The notes: generated by a model not told the origin, from the letters alone. A DNA stretch of 64,000 bases from Flagellimonas_B algarum (GCF_040513375.1 NZ_JBEVTG010000001.1:434001-498000); one strand, 5' to 3'. Counted from the first letter of the stretch, positions 28,402 to 38,392 are shown. Numbers and translations are program-made.

Positions 28402-30699
28402 ATGGCCAAAACCAAACGAAACGTGTCGGCGACCGGACCCGACGACTTGACCGACCTGCGCTTGAAAACACCGACCCCCTATGCCGCGGGCGGGCCGGGC
28501 ATCCAACAGGCTTTGAAACACAGCTTTAAGGAAATGGGGGTGGTGCGCTCCATGCAGGGCCTACTCAAAATGAACCAAAAGGAGGGCTTCGACTGCCCCA
28601 GTTGTGCCTGGCCCGATCCGGAAACCCCTTCCCGTGTGGCCGAATATTGCGAAAACGGGGCCAAGGCCTTGGCCGATGAGGCCACCACCAAACGAATCGA
28701 TGCCGAATTCTTTAAAACGCATTCGGTCGAAGCCCTGTCGCTCCTTACCGATTACGAGATCAACAGCTTCGGAAGGTTGACCGAACCCATGGTGTTGTTG
28801 CCCGAACATACCCACTACCAACCCATTTCGTGGTCCGATGCCTTTCAATGCATCGCCGATACCCTCCACGGACTGCAGCGACCCGACGAGGCCATTTTTT
28901 ACACCTCGGGCCGATCGAGTAATGAGGCGGCCTTTCTGTACGGCATGTTCGCCCGGGCCTTGGGTACCAACAACCTCCCCGACTGTTCGAATATGTGCCA
29001 TGAATCAAGTGGCGTCGCCCTGGGGAACACCTTGGGCATCGGCAAGGGGTCCGTCACCTTGGATGACCTCTATGGCGCCGAAGTGGTCATCGTGGCCGGA
29101 CAAAACCCGGGCACCAACCACCCCCGCATGCTCAGCGCCCTTGAAAAGTGCAAGGAAAACGGGGGCAGCATCATCAGCATCAACCCCCTGCGCGAATCGG
29201 GCTTGGTCCATTTCAAGGACCCCAAATCGTTCAAAGGCCTGCTAGGGTCGGGGCAAAATCTGGCCGACATCCACCTTCCGGTCAAGATCAACCAAGACAT
29301 TCCCTTGGTCAAACTCCTCCTCAAAAAACTACGGGCTCTGGATCTCGAGACCGGGGCCGTGTTCGACCACGCCTTTATCGAAACCTATACCCATGGCTAC
29401 GATGCCCTCATGGCCGACCTTGACCGCTATTCGGAAGCCGACCTCATAGCACGTTGTGGAATATCCCAAGAAGCCATCGACCGTACCGTCGAACTCTTGG
29501 CCTCCAAGAGCAAGATCGTGGTTTGCTGGGCCATGGGCCTTACCCAACATGCCAACGGGGTGGCCAACATCCAAGAATTCGTCAACCTCCTCTTATTGAA
29601 AGGCGCCCTCGGCAAACCGCATGCCGGCACCTGCCCTGTTCGTGGGCACAGCAATGTGCAGGGCGATCGCAGTGTGGGTATTGTCCATACCGTAGACCCG
29701 ACATTGAACGCACGCATTGAAAAACACTTGGGGTTCAGCCCGCCGACCGAAGACGGTTATGACACCGTGGCGGCGATTTCGGCCATGCACCAAAAAAAGG
29801 CCTCCTTCTTTATGGCCCTGGGGGGCAATTTCTTAATGGCGGCCCCAGACACCGAATACACCGCCGAGGCCCTACGCCAATGTCGCTTGACGGTACAGGT
29901 CAGTACCAAGTTGAACCGCAGCCATTTGGTCACCGGCCAGACCGCTTTGATCTTGCCCACCATCGGGCGTTCGGAAAAGGACCATAAAAAGGGGAAGGAA
30001 CAATTCGTTACCGTTGAGAACAGCATGGGCAAGGTGCACCGATCCAAAGGCTTGTTCAAACCCGCCTCGGATGCCTTAAAGAGTGAGATCGACATCATCG
30101 CCTCCATCGCCGATGCCTATTTCAAAGACGGGCACCCCATGGATTGGTCGGCGATGCGCAACGATTACGAACGCATCCGAACCAAGATCGATGTCGTGGC
30201 CAAAGGCTTTGAAGACACCCAAAACCGATCGGTAGGGTCGGGTTATTACCTGCCCAATAACGTCCGCGAACGTGATTTTTCAAAGCTCCCGGGCGGAAGA
30301 GCGCAGTTCACCCTAAACGAACCGCCCGAACATGATTTGGCCGAAGACGGATTCCTACTGATGACGATTCGATCACACGACCAGTTCAATACCACGATTT
30401 ACGGCCTTCATGATCGGTACCGCGGCGTTTTTAATGAGCGCAGGGTCTTGTTCATGCATGAAGCGGATATGGAACTTTTAGGGGTGCGCACCAAAGACAA
30501 GGTACATCTGATCAGCAACTACGACGGTGTCGAACGGGTGGCCAAAAACTTTTTGGTCATCCCATACGCCATCCCGAAGCGTAACTTGGCGGCTTATTTT
30601 CCAGAAACCAATGTGTTGGTACCCCACAACCGATTCGCGGCCAAAAGCAGGACCCCGATCAGCAAATCGATCCAGGTCAAGGTCGTTTCGGCTACTTAA
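28402..30699 (+). CDS. FdhF/YdeP-family molybdopterin oxidoreductase
   Basis: The 765-residue protein belongs to the formate dehydrogenase-like molybdopterin family of YdeP type. FDCPSCAWPDP near residue 60, IFYTSGRSSNEAAFLYG, PDCSNMCHESSG, VVIVAGQNPGTNHPRML and the C-terminal molydopterin-binding domain (LLMTIRSHDQFNTTIYGLHDRYRGVFNERRV split here) mark the fold. Family members may act as formate dehydrogenase or in acid resistance; the role here is unknown. No signal peptide is seen. The 3' end overlaps the convergent acyl-CoA dehydrogenase gene by eight bases. Confidence 0.9.
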   Translation: MAKTKRNVSATGPDDLTDLRLKTPTPYAAGGPGIQQALKHSFKEMGVVRSMQGLLKMNQKEGFDCPSCAWPDPETPSRVAEYCENGAKALADEATTKRIDAEFFKTHSVEALSLLTDYEINSFGRLTEPMVLLPEHTHYQPISWSDAFQCIADTLHGLQRPDEAIFYTSGRSSNEAAFLYGMFARALGTNNLPDCSNMCHESSGVALGNTLGIGKGSVTLDDLYGAEVVIVAGQNPGTNHPRMLSALEKCKENGGSIISINPLRESGLVHFKDPKSFKGLLGSGQNLADIHLPVKINQDIPLVKLLLKKLRALDLETGAVFDHAFIETYTHGYDALMADLDRYSEADLIARCGISQEAIDRTVELLASKSKIVVCWAMGLTQHANGVANIQEFVNLLLLKGALGKPHAGTCPVRGHSNVQGDRSVGIVHTVDPTLNARIEKHLGFSPPTEDGYDTVAAISAMHQKKASFFMALGGNFLMAAPDTEYTAEALRQCRLTVQVSTKLNRSHLVTGQTALILPTIGRSEKDHKKGKEQFVTVENSMGKVHRSKGLFKPASDALKSEIDIIASIADAYFKDGHPMDWSAMRNDYERIRTKIDVVAKGFEDTQNRSVGSGYYLPNNVRERDFSKLPGGRAQFTLNEPPEHDLAEDGFLLMTIRSHDQFNTTIYGLHDRYRGVFNERRVLFMHEADMELLGVRTKDKVHLISNYDGVERVAKNFLVIPYAIPKRNLAAYFPETNVLVPHNRFAAKSRTPISKSIQVKVVSAT

Positions 30700-31870
30700 A
30701 GGCCGGCATGCCCGTGATATCGGCACCGGTAATCAAAAGGTGGATGTCGTGGGTGCCTTCGTAGGTAATGACACTTTCCAAGTTCATCATGTGACGCATG
30801 ATGCTGTACTCGCCGGTGATCCCCATGCCGCCCAATACTTGACGTGCTTCACGGGCGATCTTAATGGCCATATCGACATTGTTCCGTTTCGCCATCGAAA
30901 TCTGAGCGGTAGTCGCCCGACCCTCGTTTTTGAGTTGCCCCAAACGGAAGGCCAACAATTGGGCCTTGGTGATCTCGGTGATCATTTCGGCCAATTTCTT
31001 TTGCTGCAATTGGGTGGCCGCGATGGGCTTCCCGAATTGGATGCGTTCTTTGGCGTAACGCAGGGCGGTATCGTAGCAATCCATGGCCGCCCCAATGGCG
31101 CCCCATGCGATGCCGTAGCGTGCTGAATCCAGACAACCCAGGGGTGCCCCAAGACCGGTTTTCCCGGTTAAGAGATTTTCTTTGGGTACCTTGACATTAT
31201 CGAAAATGAGCTCTCCGGTAGCCGAAGCGCGCAACGACCATTTGTTGTGGGTCTCAGGGGTCGAAAACCCTTCCATTCCACGCTCCACGATCAAACCATG
31301 GATCCGGCCTTCCTCATTCTTGGCCCAAACGACCGCGATATCGGCGAAAGGCGAGTTCGAAATCCACAATTTGGCCCCGTTCAAGAGGTAGTGGTCACCC
31401 ATATCCTTATACTTGGTTTCCATCCCACCCGGATTGGACCCGTGGTTGGGTTCGGTCAGTCCGAAACAGCCCATCCATTCGCCGGTAGCCAATTTGGGCA
31501 GGTATTTTTGGCGTTGTTCCTCATTGCCATAGGCATAGATCGGGTACATGACCAAAGACGATTGCACGGAAGCGGTAGACCGCACCCCGCTATCGCCGCG
31601 TTCGATTTCTTGCATGATCAATCCGTAGCTGATCTGATCTAGTCCCGCACCACCGTATTCCTCAGGAATATAAGGTCCGAAAGCACCGATTTCAGCCAAG
31701 CCCCCAAGGATCTCTTTGGGGAATTCGGCTTTTTGGGCGTAGTCTTCGATGATGGGTGAGACATCGCGTTTTACCCATTGTCGGGCCGCATCGCGCACCA
31801 ATAGGTGTTCTTCAGACAAGAGGTCATCCAGGTTGTAATAATCGGGAGCTTCGAACAAATCCGGTTTCAT
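30692..31870 (-). CDS. gcdH: Glutaryl-CoA dehydrogenase (acyl-CoA dehydrogenase family)
   Basis: It oxidatively decarboxylates glutaryl-CoA to crotonyl-CoA with FAD in lysine and tryptophan degradation. The 392-residue protein has CFGLTEPNHGSNPGGM, the GCDH-like RYGIAWGAIGAAMDCYDTALRYAKERIQFGKPIA region (in two parts), and the catalytic Glu in VITYEGTHDIH. The start at 31870 is preferred to an in-frame one at 31909 because a perfect -7 box lies between them at 31893-31886. Among acyl-CoA dehydrogenases the glutaryl type fits best. Confidence 0.9.
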   Translation of the reverse strand: MKPDLFEAPDYYNLDDLLSEEHLLVRDAARQWVKRDVSPIIEDYAQKAEFPKEILGGLAEIGAFGPYIPEEYGGAGLDQISYGLIMQEIERGDSGVRSTASVQSSLVMYPIYAYGNEEQRQKYLPKLATGEWMGCFGLTEPNHGSNPGGMETKYKDMGDHYLLNGAKLWISNSPFADIAVVWAKNEEGRIHGLIVERGMEGFSTPETHNKWSLRASATGELIFDNVKVPKENLLTGKTGLGAPLGCLDSARYGIAWGAIGAAMDCYDTALRYAKERIQFGKPIAATQLQQKKLAEMITEITKAQLLAFRLGQLKNEGRATTAQISMAKRNNVDMAIKIAREARQVLGGMGITGEYSIMRHMMNLESVITYEGTHDIHLLITGADITGMPAFK

Positions 31871-31885
31871 GCCAAAAAATTTTCC

Positions 31886-31893
31886 CAAAGGTA
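31886..31893 (-). promoter_or_regulatory. -7 promoter box of gcdH
   Basis: Minus-strand 31893-31886 reads TACCTTTG, a perfect TAnnTTTG, 15 bases before the chosen start codon. The nearest upstream TTG is only 13 bases away, shorter than usual. Confidence 0.5.
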
Positions 31894-31924
31894 CTACGAA
31901 ACCTAACAATTCACCCGCCGATTG

Positions 31925-32635
31925 TTACATTTTTAAATAAAAGTCGCGGGTCAATGTGGTATAGGCTTCGGTATAGCGATGCCGTTCGGTTTCGATGATC
32001 AATTCCGCCGGTTCCAAAGGCATTTTAGTACGGGAAAATTGAAGCAAACTTCGCTTGAAAGGCACATCCGGGTTTCCCTTGACATGGGTAACGCGATTCG
32101 GATAAAGTTTCACGGCTTCCGCAAGTGCGACGAAGTTTTCGTATTCCGAATAAGGTACCACCACCGCGAAGCTTCCCTGCGGAGCAAGCAATTGGGCAGC
32201 GCCGTTGATCAAGACGTCGAATGGGAGAAAGTCGTTTTGTCGTGCTTGATCCCGTTGGGTATCGCCACTCATCATCCCTTCCGAATAAAAAGGCGGATTC
32301 GATACGATCAAATCGAACGAATCATCGATTTCCCCCACGAATTCTTGTAGTGCCGCATGGTAACAGAAGAGGCGGTCACCCCATGTGGAGGCCTCGAAGT
32401 TTTCAACGCATTGCTCAAAAGCGTCGGCGTCGATTTCAAGGGCATCAATGGTCTCGGCCGTTGATCGCTGCGCCAGCATGAGCGCAATAAGACCGGTACC
32501 CGCACCGATGTCCAAAATGGAGTCGGCTTCACTGATATCCGTCCAGGCTCCGAGCAATACCCCATCGGTGCCCACCTTCATGGCGGTTCGATCTTGGGCG
32601 ACCTGAAATTGTTTGAATCGGAACGGCCGGTGCAT
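31925..32635 (-). CDS. trmN6: tRNA1(Val) adenine-N6 methyltransferase (YfiC/TrmN6)
   Basis: The 236-residue class I methyltransferase has the SAM motif ILDIGAGTGLIALMLAQR, acidic loop ALEID and the N6-adenine catalytic motif SNPPFY near residue 113. MKVGTDGVLLGAW is a hallmark of the TrmN6 family, which methylates A37 of tRNA-Val. Its ATG follows the rimM stop with no gap, placing it third in the rpsP-rimM-trmN6 unit. Confidence 0.93.
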   Translation of the reverse strand: MHRPFRFKQFQVAQDRTAMKVGTDGVLLGAWTDISEADSILDIGAGTGLIALMLAQRSTAETIDALEIDADAFEQCVENFEASTWGDRLFCYHAALQEFVGEIDDSFDLIVSNPPFYSEGMMSGDTQRDQARQNDFLPFDVLINGAAQLLAPQGSFAVVVPYSEYENFVALAEAVKLYPNRVTHVKGNPDVPFKRSLLQFSRTKMPLEPAELIIETERHRYTEAYTTLTRDFYLKM

Positions 32636-33163
32636 TCAGCTGAGATAGAGATCGACCAAACCTTCGGGGGTCTTGACATGCACCCTTTTGTTTTCACGAT
32701 CGACGTTTTCGATGATATCGTCATTGACGGGAATGAGCAATTCCTTATCCCCTTTCTTGACCTCGAACAGTACCTGGGCGGCGCTGTCGTTGACCGATTC
32801 GATGCGTCCGATCGGTCCGTGAACGGCATCGATCATTTCAAAGCCGATGACCTCGTGGTAGTAAAACTTGTTGCCCGAAAGTTTGGGCAACAACGATAAG
32901 GGCAGGTACAACTTGGCCCCGATAAGCCCGTTGGCCGTGGCTTCATCGTCGATATCTTCAAATCGGATCCGTAGCAACTGGGATTTATGGAGCTGGCAGC
33001 GCTCCAAAAAAAATGGAACCAGGTTTTGCCCGATTTCGACAAACACTGATTCCATTCCGATGTAATCTTCGGGATCATCGGTATCGATTTTGACCAATAC
33101 CTCTCCCTTAAAACTGTATTTCGAGACGACTTTACCGAGGTAGAAACACTCTTCCTGGGTCAT
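32636..33163 (-). CDS. rimM: 16S rRNA processing protein RimM
   Basis: RimM assists assembly of the 30S head and binds ribosomal protein S19. The 175-residue protein starts with the family pattern FYLGKVVSKYSFKGEVLVKID and has a C-terminal PRC-barrel (YYHEVIGFEMIDAVHGPIG). rpsP lies 12 bases upstream, as in most bacteria, and trmN6 follows directly. There is no trmD in this operon, unlike in proteobacteria. Confidence 0.96.
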   Translation of the reverse strand: MTQEECFYLGKVVSKYSFKGEVLVKIDTDDPEDYIGMESVFVEIGQNLVPFFLERCQLHKSQLLRIRFEDIDDEATANGLIGAKLYLPLSLLPKLSGNKFYYHEVIGFEMIDAVHGPIGRIESVNDSAAQVLFEVKKGDKELLIPVNDDIIENVDRENKRVHVKTPEGLVDLYLS

Positions 33164-33175
33164 CGTTCCGTCTTT

Positions 33176-33790
33176 TTACTCTTCTTCTTTCGAAGCAGCC
33201 TCTTCAGTGGCTTCGGCAGCAGGAGCTTCTTCAGCGGCTTCGGCAGCTGGGGCTTCCTCGGTAGCCTCGGCAGTGGCCTCAACGGCTTCTTCGGCAGCTT
33301 CGGCGGCAACTTCTTCGACAGCCTCTTCTACTTCTTCGACTTCAGGAAGGGCGGCAGCTGCACGTTTGTCACTGAATTCCTTTTCAGCTTCCAAAGCTTT
33401 AGCCTTGGCATCTTCCTTGGCTTTGTCCAAACCGTCTTTCTTCGATTGGATTCCTTTTTCTTTTTCTTCCAACCAAGCGTTGAATTTCTTTTCGGCTTCT
33501 TCAGCGGAGAACGCCCCTTTGGCAACACCACCTAGCAGGTGTTTTTTCAACATCACGCCTTTGTAGCTCAAAATCGCACGGGCGGTATCGGTCGGCTGGG
33601 CGCCGTTTTGCAACCACTTTACGGAATTGTCTACATTGAGGTTGATGGCAGCAGGGTTGGTATTGGGGTTATACGTACCCAATTTTTCCAAAAACTTTCC
33701 ATCTCTTTTTGAACGGGAATCCGCGGCAACGATCCAATAGAATGGTTTTCCTTTTTTACCGTGGCGTTGCAATCTAATCTTTACTGGCAT
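33176..33790 (-). CDS. rpsP: 30S ribosomal protein bS16 with long acidic Ala/Glu tail
   Basis: Residues 1 to about 80 are standard bS16 (MPVKIRLQRHGKKGKPFYWIV and the YNPNTNP loop). A charged helical segment follows, and about 65 C-terminal residues are a repetitive Ala/Glu tract with EEAPAAEAAEE units. Total length 204 residues compares with about 80-90 in Escherichia coli; extensions occur in Bacteroidota. The low-complexity tail may vary in length between strains. A strong promoter lies upstream at 33863-33892. Confidence 0.96.
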   Translation of the reverse strand: MPVKIRLQRHGKKGKPFYWIVAADSRSKRDGKFLEKLGTYNPNTNPAAINLNVDNSVKWLQNGAQPTDTARAILSYKGVMLKKHLLGGVAKGAFSAEEAEKKFNAWLEEKEKGIQSKKDGLDKAKEDAKAKALEAEKEFSDKRAAAALPEVEEVEEAVEEVAAEAAEEAVEATAEATEEAPAAEAAEEAPAAEATEEAASKEEE

Positions 33791-33862
33791 ATCACATTAA
33801 TTTGTAGGGTGCCCGACCCAGGTTATTAATTCTTTTTATTCGCTTTATCGTAAAAGCGGATG

Positions 33863-33892
33863 CAAAAATACACTAATTGTCATAATTACCAA
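33863..33892 (-). promoter_or_regulatory. Strong promoter of rpsP-rimM-trmN6
   Basis: On the minus strand TTG (33892-33890), 19 bases, then TATTTTTG (33870-33863) match the Bacteroidota -33/-7 consensus exactly. Transcription should begin near 33857, inside a perfect 6-base hairpin (33841-33858, arms CGCTTT and AAAGCG), so the transcript begins with, or close to, a stem-loop. Confidence 0.78.
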
Positions 33893-34000
33893 TGAATTGG
33901 CTAAAATTTTGAGGTTGATAAGTCTTTACAACTCCATTTTTCGGGCAGGGGTGTTTTCCCTAATTTTAGCCATTCACCCAATACTAGACGCAACGGTTCT

Positions 34001-37000
34001 ATGTACCTGATTTTCGATACCGAAACCACAGGCTTGCCCAAACGATGGGATGCCCCGATCACCGACACCGACAACTGGCCACGATGCGTGCAGCTGGCTT
34101 GGCAGTTGCATGATGATATGGGCCGACTCATTGCCCATCACGATGCCTTGATCCGACCTGACGGATACAATATTCCCTATGAGTCGGAGCAGATCCACGG
34201 TATTTCCACGGCCCTGGCCGAGGCGGAAGGACGCGAATTGCAGGAGGTCTTACAGCAGTTCCAGGGCGACTTGGAGCGTGCGACCTTCGTGGTCGGCCAA
34301 AACGTCGATTTCGATATCAATATCATTGGTTGCGAATTCCACCGAATGGGCATGGCCAACCGCATGGCCGAAATGCCCGTGTTGGATACCTGTACGGAGG
34401 CCACGGCCGAATTGTGCCGCATTCCCGGTGGACGTGGTGGCAAGTTCAAACTGCCCACCCTGACCGAATTGCACGAATACTTGTTCGGTGAACCTTTTGC
34501 CGAAGCGCACAACGCCACTGCGGATGTCGAAGCCACCACCCGGTGTTTCTTGGAACTGGTGCGCAAGCGACATTACTCGCTTGACGAGCTACACGCCACC
34601 GTGGGTTATTTCGAAAATTTCGAGGAGCACAACCCTGAAACCATAGCCCTGGTCGGTCTCACCCATACCAATTTAAAGGCGGCCTCGAAAAAATTGGCCG
34701 ATGCCCTTTGGGAGAACGCTACCGGCGATTCGGATGCGGACACGGATGGCGCGGAGGCGCAGGACCTGACGGAGCTCGATTTCGTGCACCTGCACAACCA
34801 CACCCAGTTCTCGGTCTTGCAATCGACCATGAGTACCAAAGAATTGGTGAGCAAGGCCGCTGCCGCAAAGATGCCGGCCGTGGCGATTACCGACCACGCC
34901 AATATGATGGGCGCCTTTCACTTCGTTAAGGAAGTCAAAGCCCATAACAAGGCGGTTCGCGAACAACAAGAACAAGAAAACGAATCGGAAAACGGCGATG
35001 TCGAATTACAAGAACTCACCCCCATCATCGGTTGCGAGTTCTACGTTTGTGAAGACCACACCAATAAGAACGTCAAAGACTACGGCTACCAGATCGTGCT
35101 GTTGGCCAAGAACAAAAACGGCTACCACAACCTGGCCAAGATGTCGTCGATCGCCTATACCGATGGGTTCTATTACGTACCCCGAATCGATAAGGAGGTC
35201 ATCAAAAAATACAAGGAGGATGTCATCGTACTGTCGGGCAACCTCTATGGGGAAATCCCCGCCAAGATCCTGAACGTTGGCGAACGCCAGGCCGAGGAGG
35301 CTTTGCTCTGGTGGAAGGAGGCCTTCGGGGCCGATTTCTATTTGGAAACCATGCGACATGGCCAAGAGGATGAAAACCGGGTCAACCAAGTATTGCGTGA
35401 ATTCGCCAAGAAACACCAAGTCAAACTGGTGGCCACCAACAATACCTATTACGGGTCGAAAGACGATGCGGAGGCCCATGACATCCTGCTTTGTGTCAAG
35501 GACGGTGAGAAAGTCACCACGCCCATAGGTCGTGGTCGCGGCTACCGCTACGGCCTGCCGAACCAAGAATACTACTTCAAGTCGTCTGACGAAATGAAGG
35601 AGCTCTTCAAGGACCAGCCCGAAGCCATCGCCAACCTACAGGAAATCGTAGAGAAAATCGAACCCTACGACCTGGCGCGCGAGGTGTTGCTGCCGAAATT
35701 CGACATTCCCGAAAGCTTCAAGGTCGAAGCTGACGAGGCCGACGGCGGCAAACGGGGTGAAAACGCCTACCTCCGCCATATTTCGTATGAGGGGGCCAAA
35801 AAACGTTATGGCGAGATCACCGATGCCATCACCGAACGGATCGATTTCGAATTGGCGACCATTGAAAACTCGGGCTACCCAGGGTATTTCCTCATTGTCG
35901 AGGATTTTATCCGTGAGGCCCGCAATATGGGGGTTTCGGTCGGACCGGGCCGGGGATCTGCCGCAGGGTCGGTAGTGGCCTATTGTCTGGGCATCACCAA
36001 CATTGATCCCCTGAAGTACGACCTGCTCTTCGAGCGGTTTTTGAATCCCGACCGGGTATCCATGCCCGATATCGATATTGATTTCGATGACGAGGGTCGT
36101 GGTAAGGTGATGGACTATGTGATCAACAAATACGGCGCCAACCAGGTGGCCCAGATCATCACCTACGGTACTATGGCGGCCAAGTCCTCCATCCGGGATA
36201 CGGCACGGGTATTGGATCTGCCCTTGAACGATGCCGATCGCATCGCGAAGCTCATCCCGAATATGAGCAAGCTGGCCAAGATCTTTGGGGCCGAAGAGCA
36301 GAAATTGAAAAAAATGTTCCGGGCCGATGAGCTGGAAAAGGTCAACGAACTCCTTAATATATCGGAAAGTGAAGATCTTGAAGGACGCACGGTCAATATG
36401 GCCCGGGTACTCGAAGGCTCGTTGCGGAATACCGGCATCCATGCCTGTGGGGTGATCATCACCCCCGACGACATCACGAATTTCGTTCCGGTGGCCACCG
36501 CCAAAGACTCCGACCTCTACGTCACCCAATTCGATAACTCGGTGGTCGAAAGTGCCGGCTTGCTGAAGATGGACTTCTTGGGCTTGAAGACCTTGACCTT
36601 GATCAAGGATACGGTGAAAATCGTCAAGGCCCGAACCGGTACCGAACTGGTGCCCGACGACTTTCCGCTCGACGACGAAAAGACCTATGAGTTGTTCCAA
36701 CGTGGGGATACGGTGGGGATATTCCAATACGAATCCCCTGGCATGCAAAAGCACCTCAAAAACCTCAAACCCACGGTTTTTGATGACCTCATCGCCATGA
36801 ACGCGCTCTACCGCCCTGGACCTATGGAATACATCCCCAGCTTTATCGCCCGAAAACATGGGGAGGAAGAGATCACCTATGACCTTCCGGAGATGGAAGA
36901 ATACCTGAAGGACACCTATGGGATCACCGTCTATCAAGAGCAGGTGATGCGCTTGTCACAGAAACTGGCGAACTTTTCGAAGGGTGATGCCGATGGACTG

Positions 37001-38392
37001 CGGAAAGCGATGGGGAAAAAAATCTTCGCCCTCTTGCAGAAGTACCGGCCCCAATTCTTGGAAGGCGGTGAAAAGAACGGCCATCCGAAAGAGGTACTTG
37101 AAAAAATCTGGAAAGACTGGGAAGCCTTCGCCTCCTACGCCTTCAACAAGAGCCACTCGACCTGTTATGCCTACATCGCCTATCAGACGGCCTACCTCAA
37201 GGCCCACTACCCTGCCGAATACATGGCCGCGGTGCTGTCGAACAATATGAACGACATCAAGCAGGTCACCTTCTTTATGGAAGAGTGTCGCCGCATGGGG
37301 CTCGAAGTGCTCGGTCCCGATGTCAATGAATCCTATTACAAATTCGCGGTCAATAAAGACAATGCGGTCCGCTTTGGCATGGGTGCCATCAAAGGGGTCG
37401 GTCGATCGGCCGTTCAGGCCATTGTCGAAGACCGTAAGGAAAACGGGGGCTTTCGCTCCGTTTTCGATATGGCGAAACGCGTCGATTTACGGGCGGCCAA
37501 TAAAAAGGCCTTTGAAAACCTCGCCTTAGCCGGTGGTTTCGATTCCTTCGGAGGTACGCATCGCGCCCAATACTTCCATGATGAGGGCGATGGGGTGACC
37601 TTTTTGGAAAAGGTGATCAAATACGGCGCCAAGTACCAGGAAAACGAGAATTCAAGCCAGGTCAGCCTCTTTGGCGAGGCCAGTGAAGTACAGATCCCCG
37701 AGCCTACGGTACCGCCCTGTGAGACCTGGGGCACCATGGAAAAGTTGCGGCGTGAAAAGGAAGTCGTGGGCATTTACATTTCGGGCCACCCGCTCGATGA
37801 TTTCAAAAAAGAGATTACCGCCTTTTGTAACGCCAACGTATCGATCTTCAATGACGAACTGCATCCGTATGTCAACCGGGAACTTTCTTTTGCCGGGGTG
37901 ATCACCGATGTGCAGCACCGGATTTCAAAGAATGGCAAAGGTTGGGGCCTGTTTACCTTAGAAGACTATACCGATACCCATGAATTCCGGATTTTCGGGG
38001 AAGAATACCTCAAGTTCCGGCATTTCTTTATGATCAATTCCTTCGTCTATTGTAAGGTGTACGTCCGTGAAGGCTGGGTCAACCGTGATACCGGTAAGAA
38101 AGGGGACCCCCGTTTGCAGTACAACGACTTCAAACAACTTCAGGATGTCATGGACTCCTATGCCAAAAAACTGACCATCAAACTCGATATCGCGGCCCTG
38201 CAGGAAAAACGGATCAAGGCCTTGAAAGACACCTTGATCTCGCATAAAGGCAAGCACCCCTTGAACTTCGTGGTTTATGAAATGCAGGAAGAAATCAAAC
38301 TGAACCTATCGAGCCGAAAACAGAAGGTGAACATCAGTAGCGAACTCTTGTCGACCTTGGAGGAACAGGAGGTACACTACAAACTGAATTAG
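34001..38392 (+). CDS. dnaE: Replicative DNA polymerase III alpha subunit fused to an N-terminal DnaQ-like exonuclease
   Basis: This is the main chromosomal polymerase. The 1463-residue protein begins with a DEDDh exonuclease (FDTETTGLP, NVDFDINII, HNATADVEAT; residues 1 to about 185), then an intact PHP domain (HLHNHTQFSVL, AITDHANMMG), the palm with catalytic Asp at about 690-694 (MPDIDIDFDDEGRG), fingers and tandem HhH, and a C-terminal OB domain (LSFAGVITDVQHR). The fusion places proofreading on the same chain and is common in Bacteroidota. Start ATG 34001 lies directly before the exonuclease motif. Confidence 0.96.
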   Translation: MYLIFDTETTGLPKRWDAPITDTDNWPRCVQLAWQLHDDMGRLIAHHDALIRPDGYNIPYESEQIHGISTALAEAEGRELQEVLQQFQGDLERATFVVGQNVDFDINIIGCEFHRMGMANRMAEMPVLDTCTEATAELCRIPGGRGGKFKLPTLTELHEYLFGEPFAEAHNATADVEATTRCFLELVRKRHYSLDELHATVGYFENFEEHNPETIALVGLTHTNLKAASKKLADALWENATGDSDADTDGAEAQDLTELDFVHLHNHTQFSVLQSTMSTKELVSKAAAAKMPAVAITDHANMMGAFHFVKEVKAHNKAVREQQEQENESENGDVELQELTPIIGCEFYVCEDHTNKNVKDYGYQIVLLAKNKNGYHNLAKMSSIAYTDGFYYVPRIDKEVIKKYKEDVIVLSGNLYGEIPAKILNVGERQAEEALLWWKEAFGADFYLETMRHGQEDENRVNQVLREFAKKHQVKLVATNNTYYGSKDDAEAHDILLCVKDGEKVTTPIGRGRGYRYGLPNQEYYFKSSDEMKELFKDQPEAIANLQEIVEKIEPYDLAREVLLPKFDIPESFKVEADEADGGKRGENAYLRHISYEGAKKRYGEITDAITERIDFELATIENSGYPGYFLIVEDFIREARNMGVSVGPGRGSAAGSVVAYCLGITNIDPLKYDLLFERFLNPDRVSMPDIDIDFDDEGRGKVMDYVINKYGANQVAQIITYGTMAAKSSIRDTARVLDLPLNDADRIAKLIPNMSKLAKIFGAEEQKLKKMFRADELEKVNELLNISESEDLEGRTVNMARVLEGSLRNTGIHACGVIITPDDITNFVPVATAKDSDLYVTQFDNSVVESAGLLKMDFLGLKTLTLIKDTVKIVKARTGTELVPDDFPLDDEKTYELFQRGDTVGIFQYESPGMQKHLKNLKPTVFDDLIAMNALYRPGPMEYIPSFIARKHGEEEITYDLPEMEEYLKDTYGITVYQEQVMRLSQKLANFSKGDADGLRKAMGKKIFALLQKYRPQFLEGGEKNGHPKEVLEKIWKDWEAFASYAFNKSHSTCYAYIAYQTAYLKAHYPAEYMAAVLSNNMNDIKQVTFFMEECRRMGLEVLGPDVNESYYKFAVNKDNAVRFGMGAIKGVGRSAVQAIVEDRKENGGFRSVFDMAKRVDLRAANKKAFENLALAGGFDSFGGTHRAQYFHDEGDGVTFLEKVIKYGAKYQENENSSQVSLFGEASEVQIPEPTVPPCETWGTMEKLRREKEVVGIYISGHPLDDFKKEITAFCNANVSIFNDELHPYVNRELSFAGVITDVQHRISKNGKGWGLFTLEDYTDTHEFRIFGEEYLKFRHFFMINSFVYCKVYVREGWVNRDTGKKGDPRLQYNDFKQLQDVMDSYAKKLTIKLDIAALQEKRIKALKDTLISHKGKHPLNFVVYEMQEEIKLNLSSRKQKVNISSELLSTLEEQEVHYKLN

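Noticed and set aside
35636..36937. Minus-strand frame of 433 codons inside dnaE
   Set aside because: The plus strand here encodes the catalytic palm of the polymerase; the minus frame arises from codon bias.
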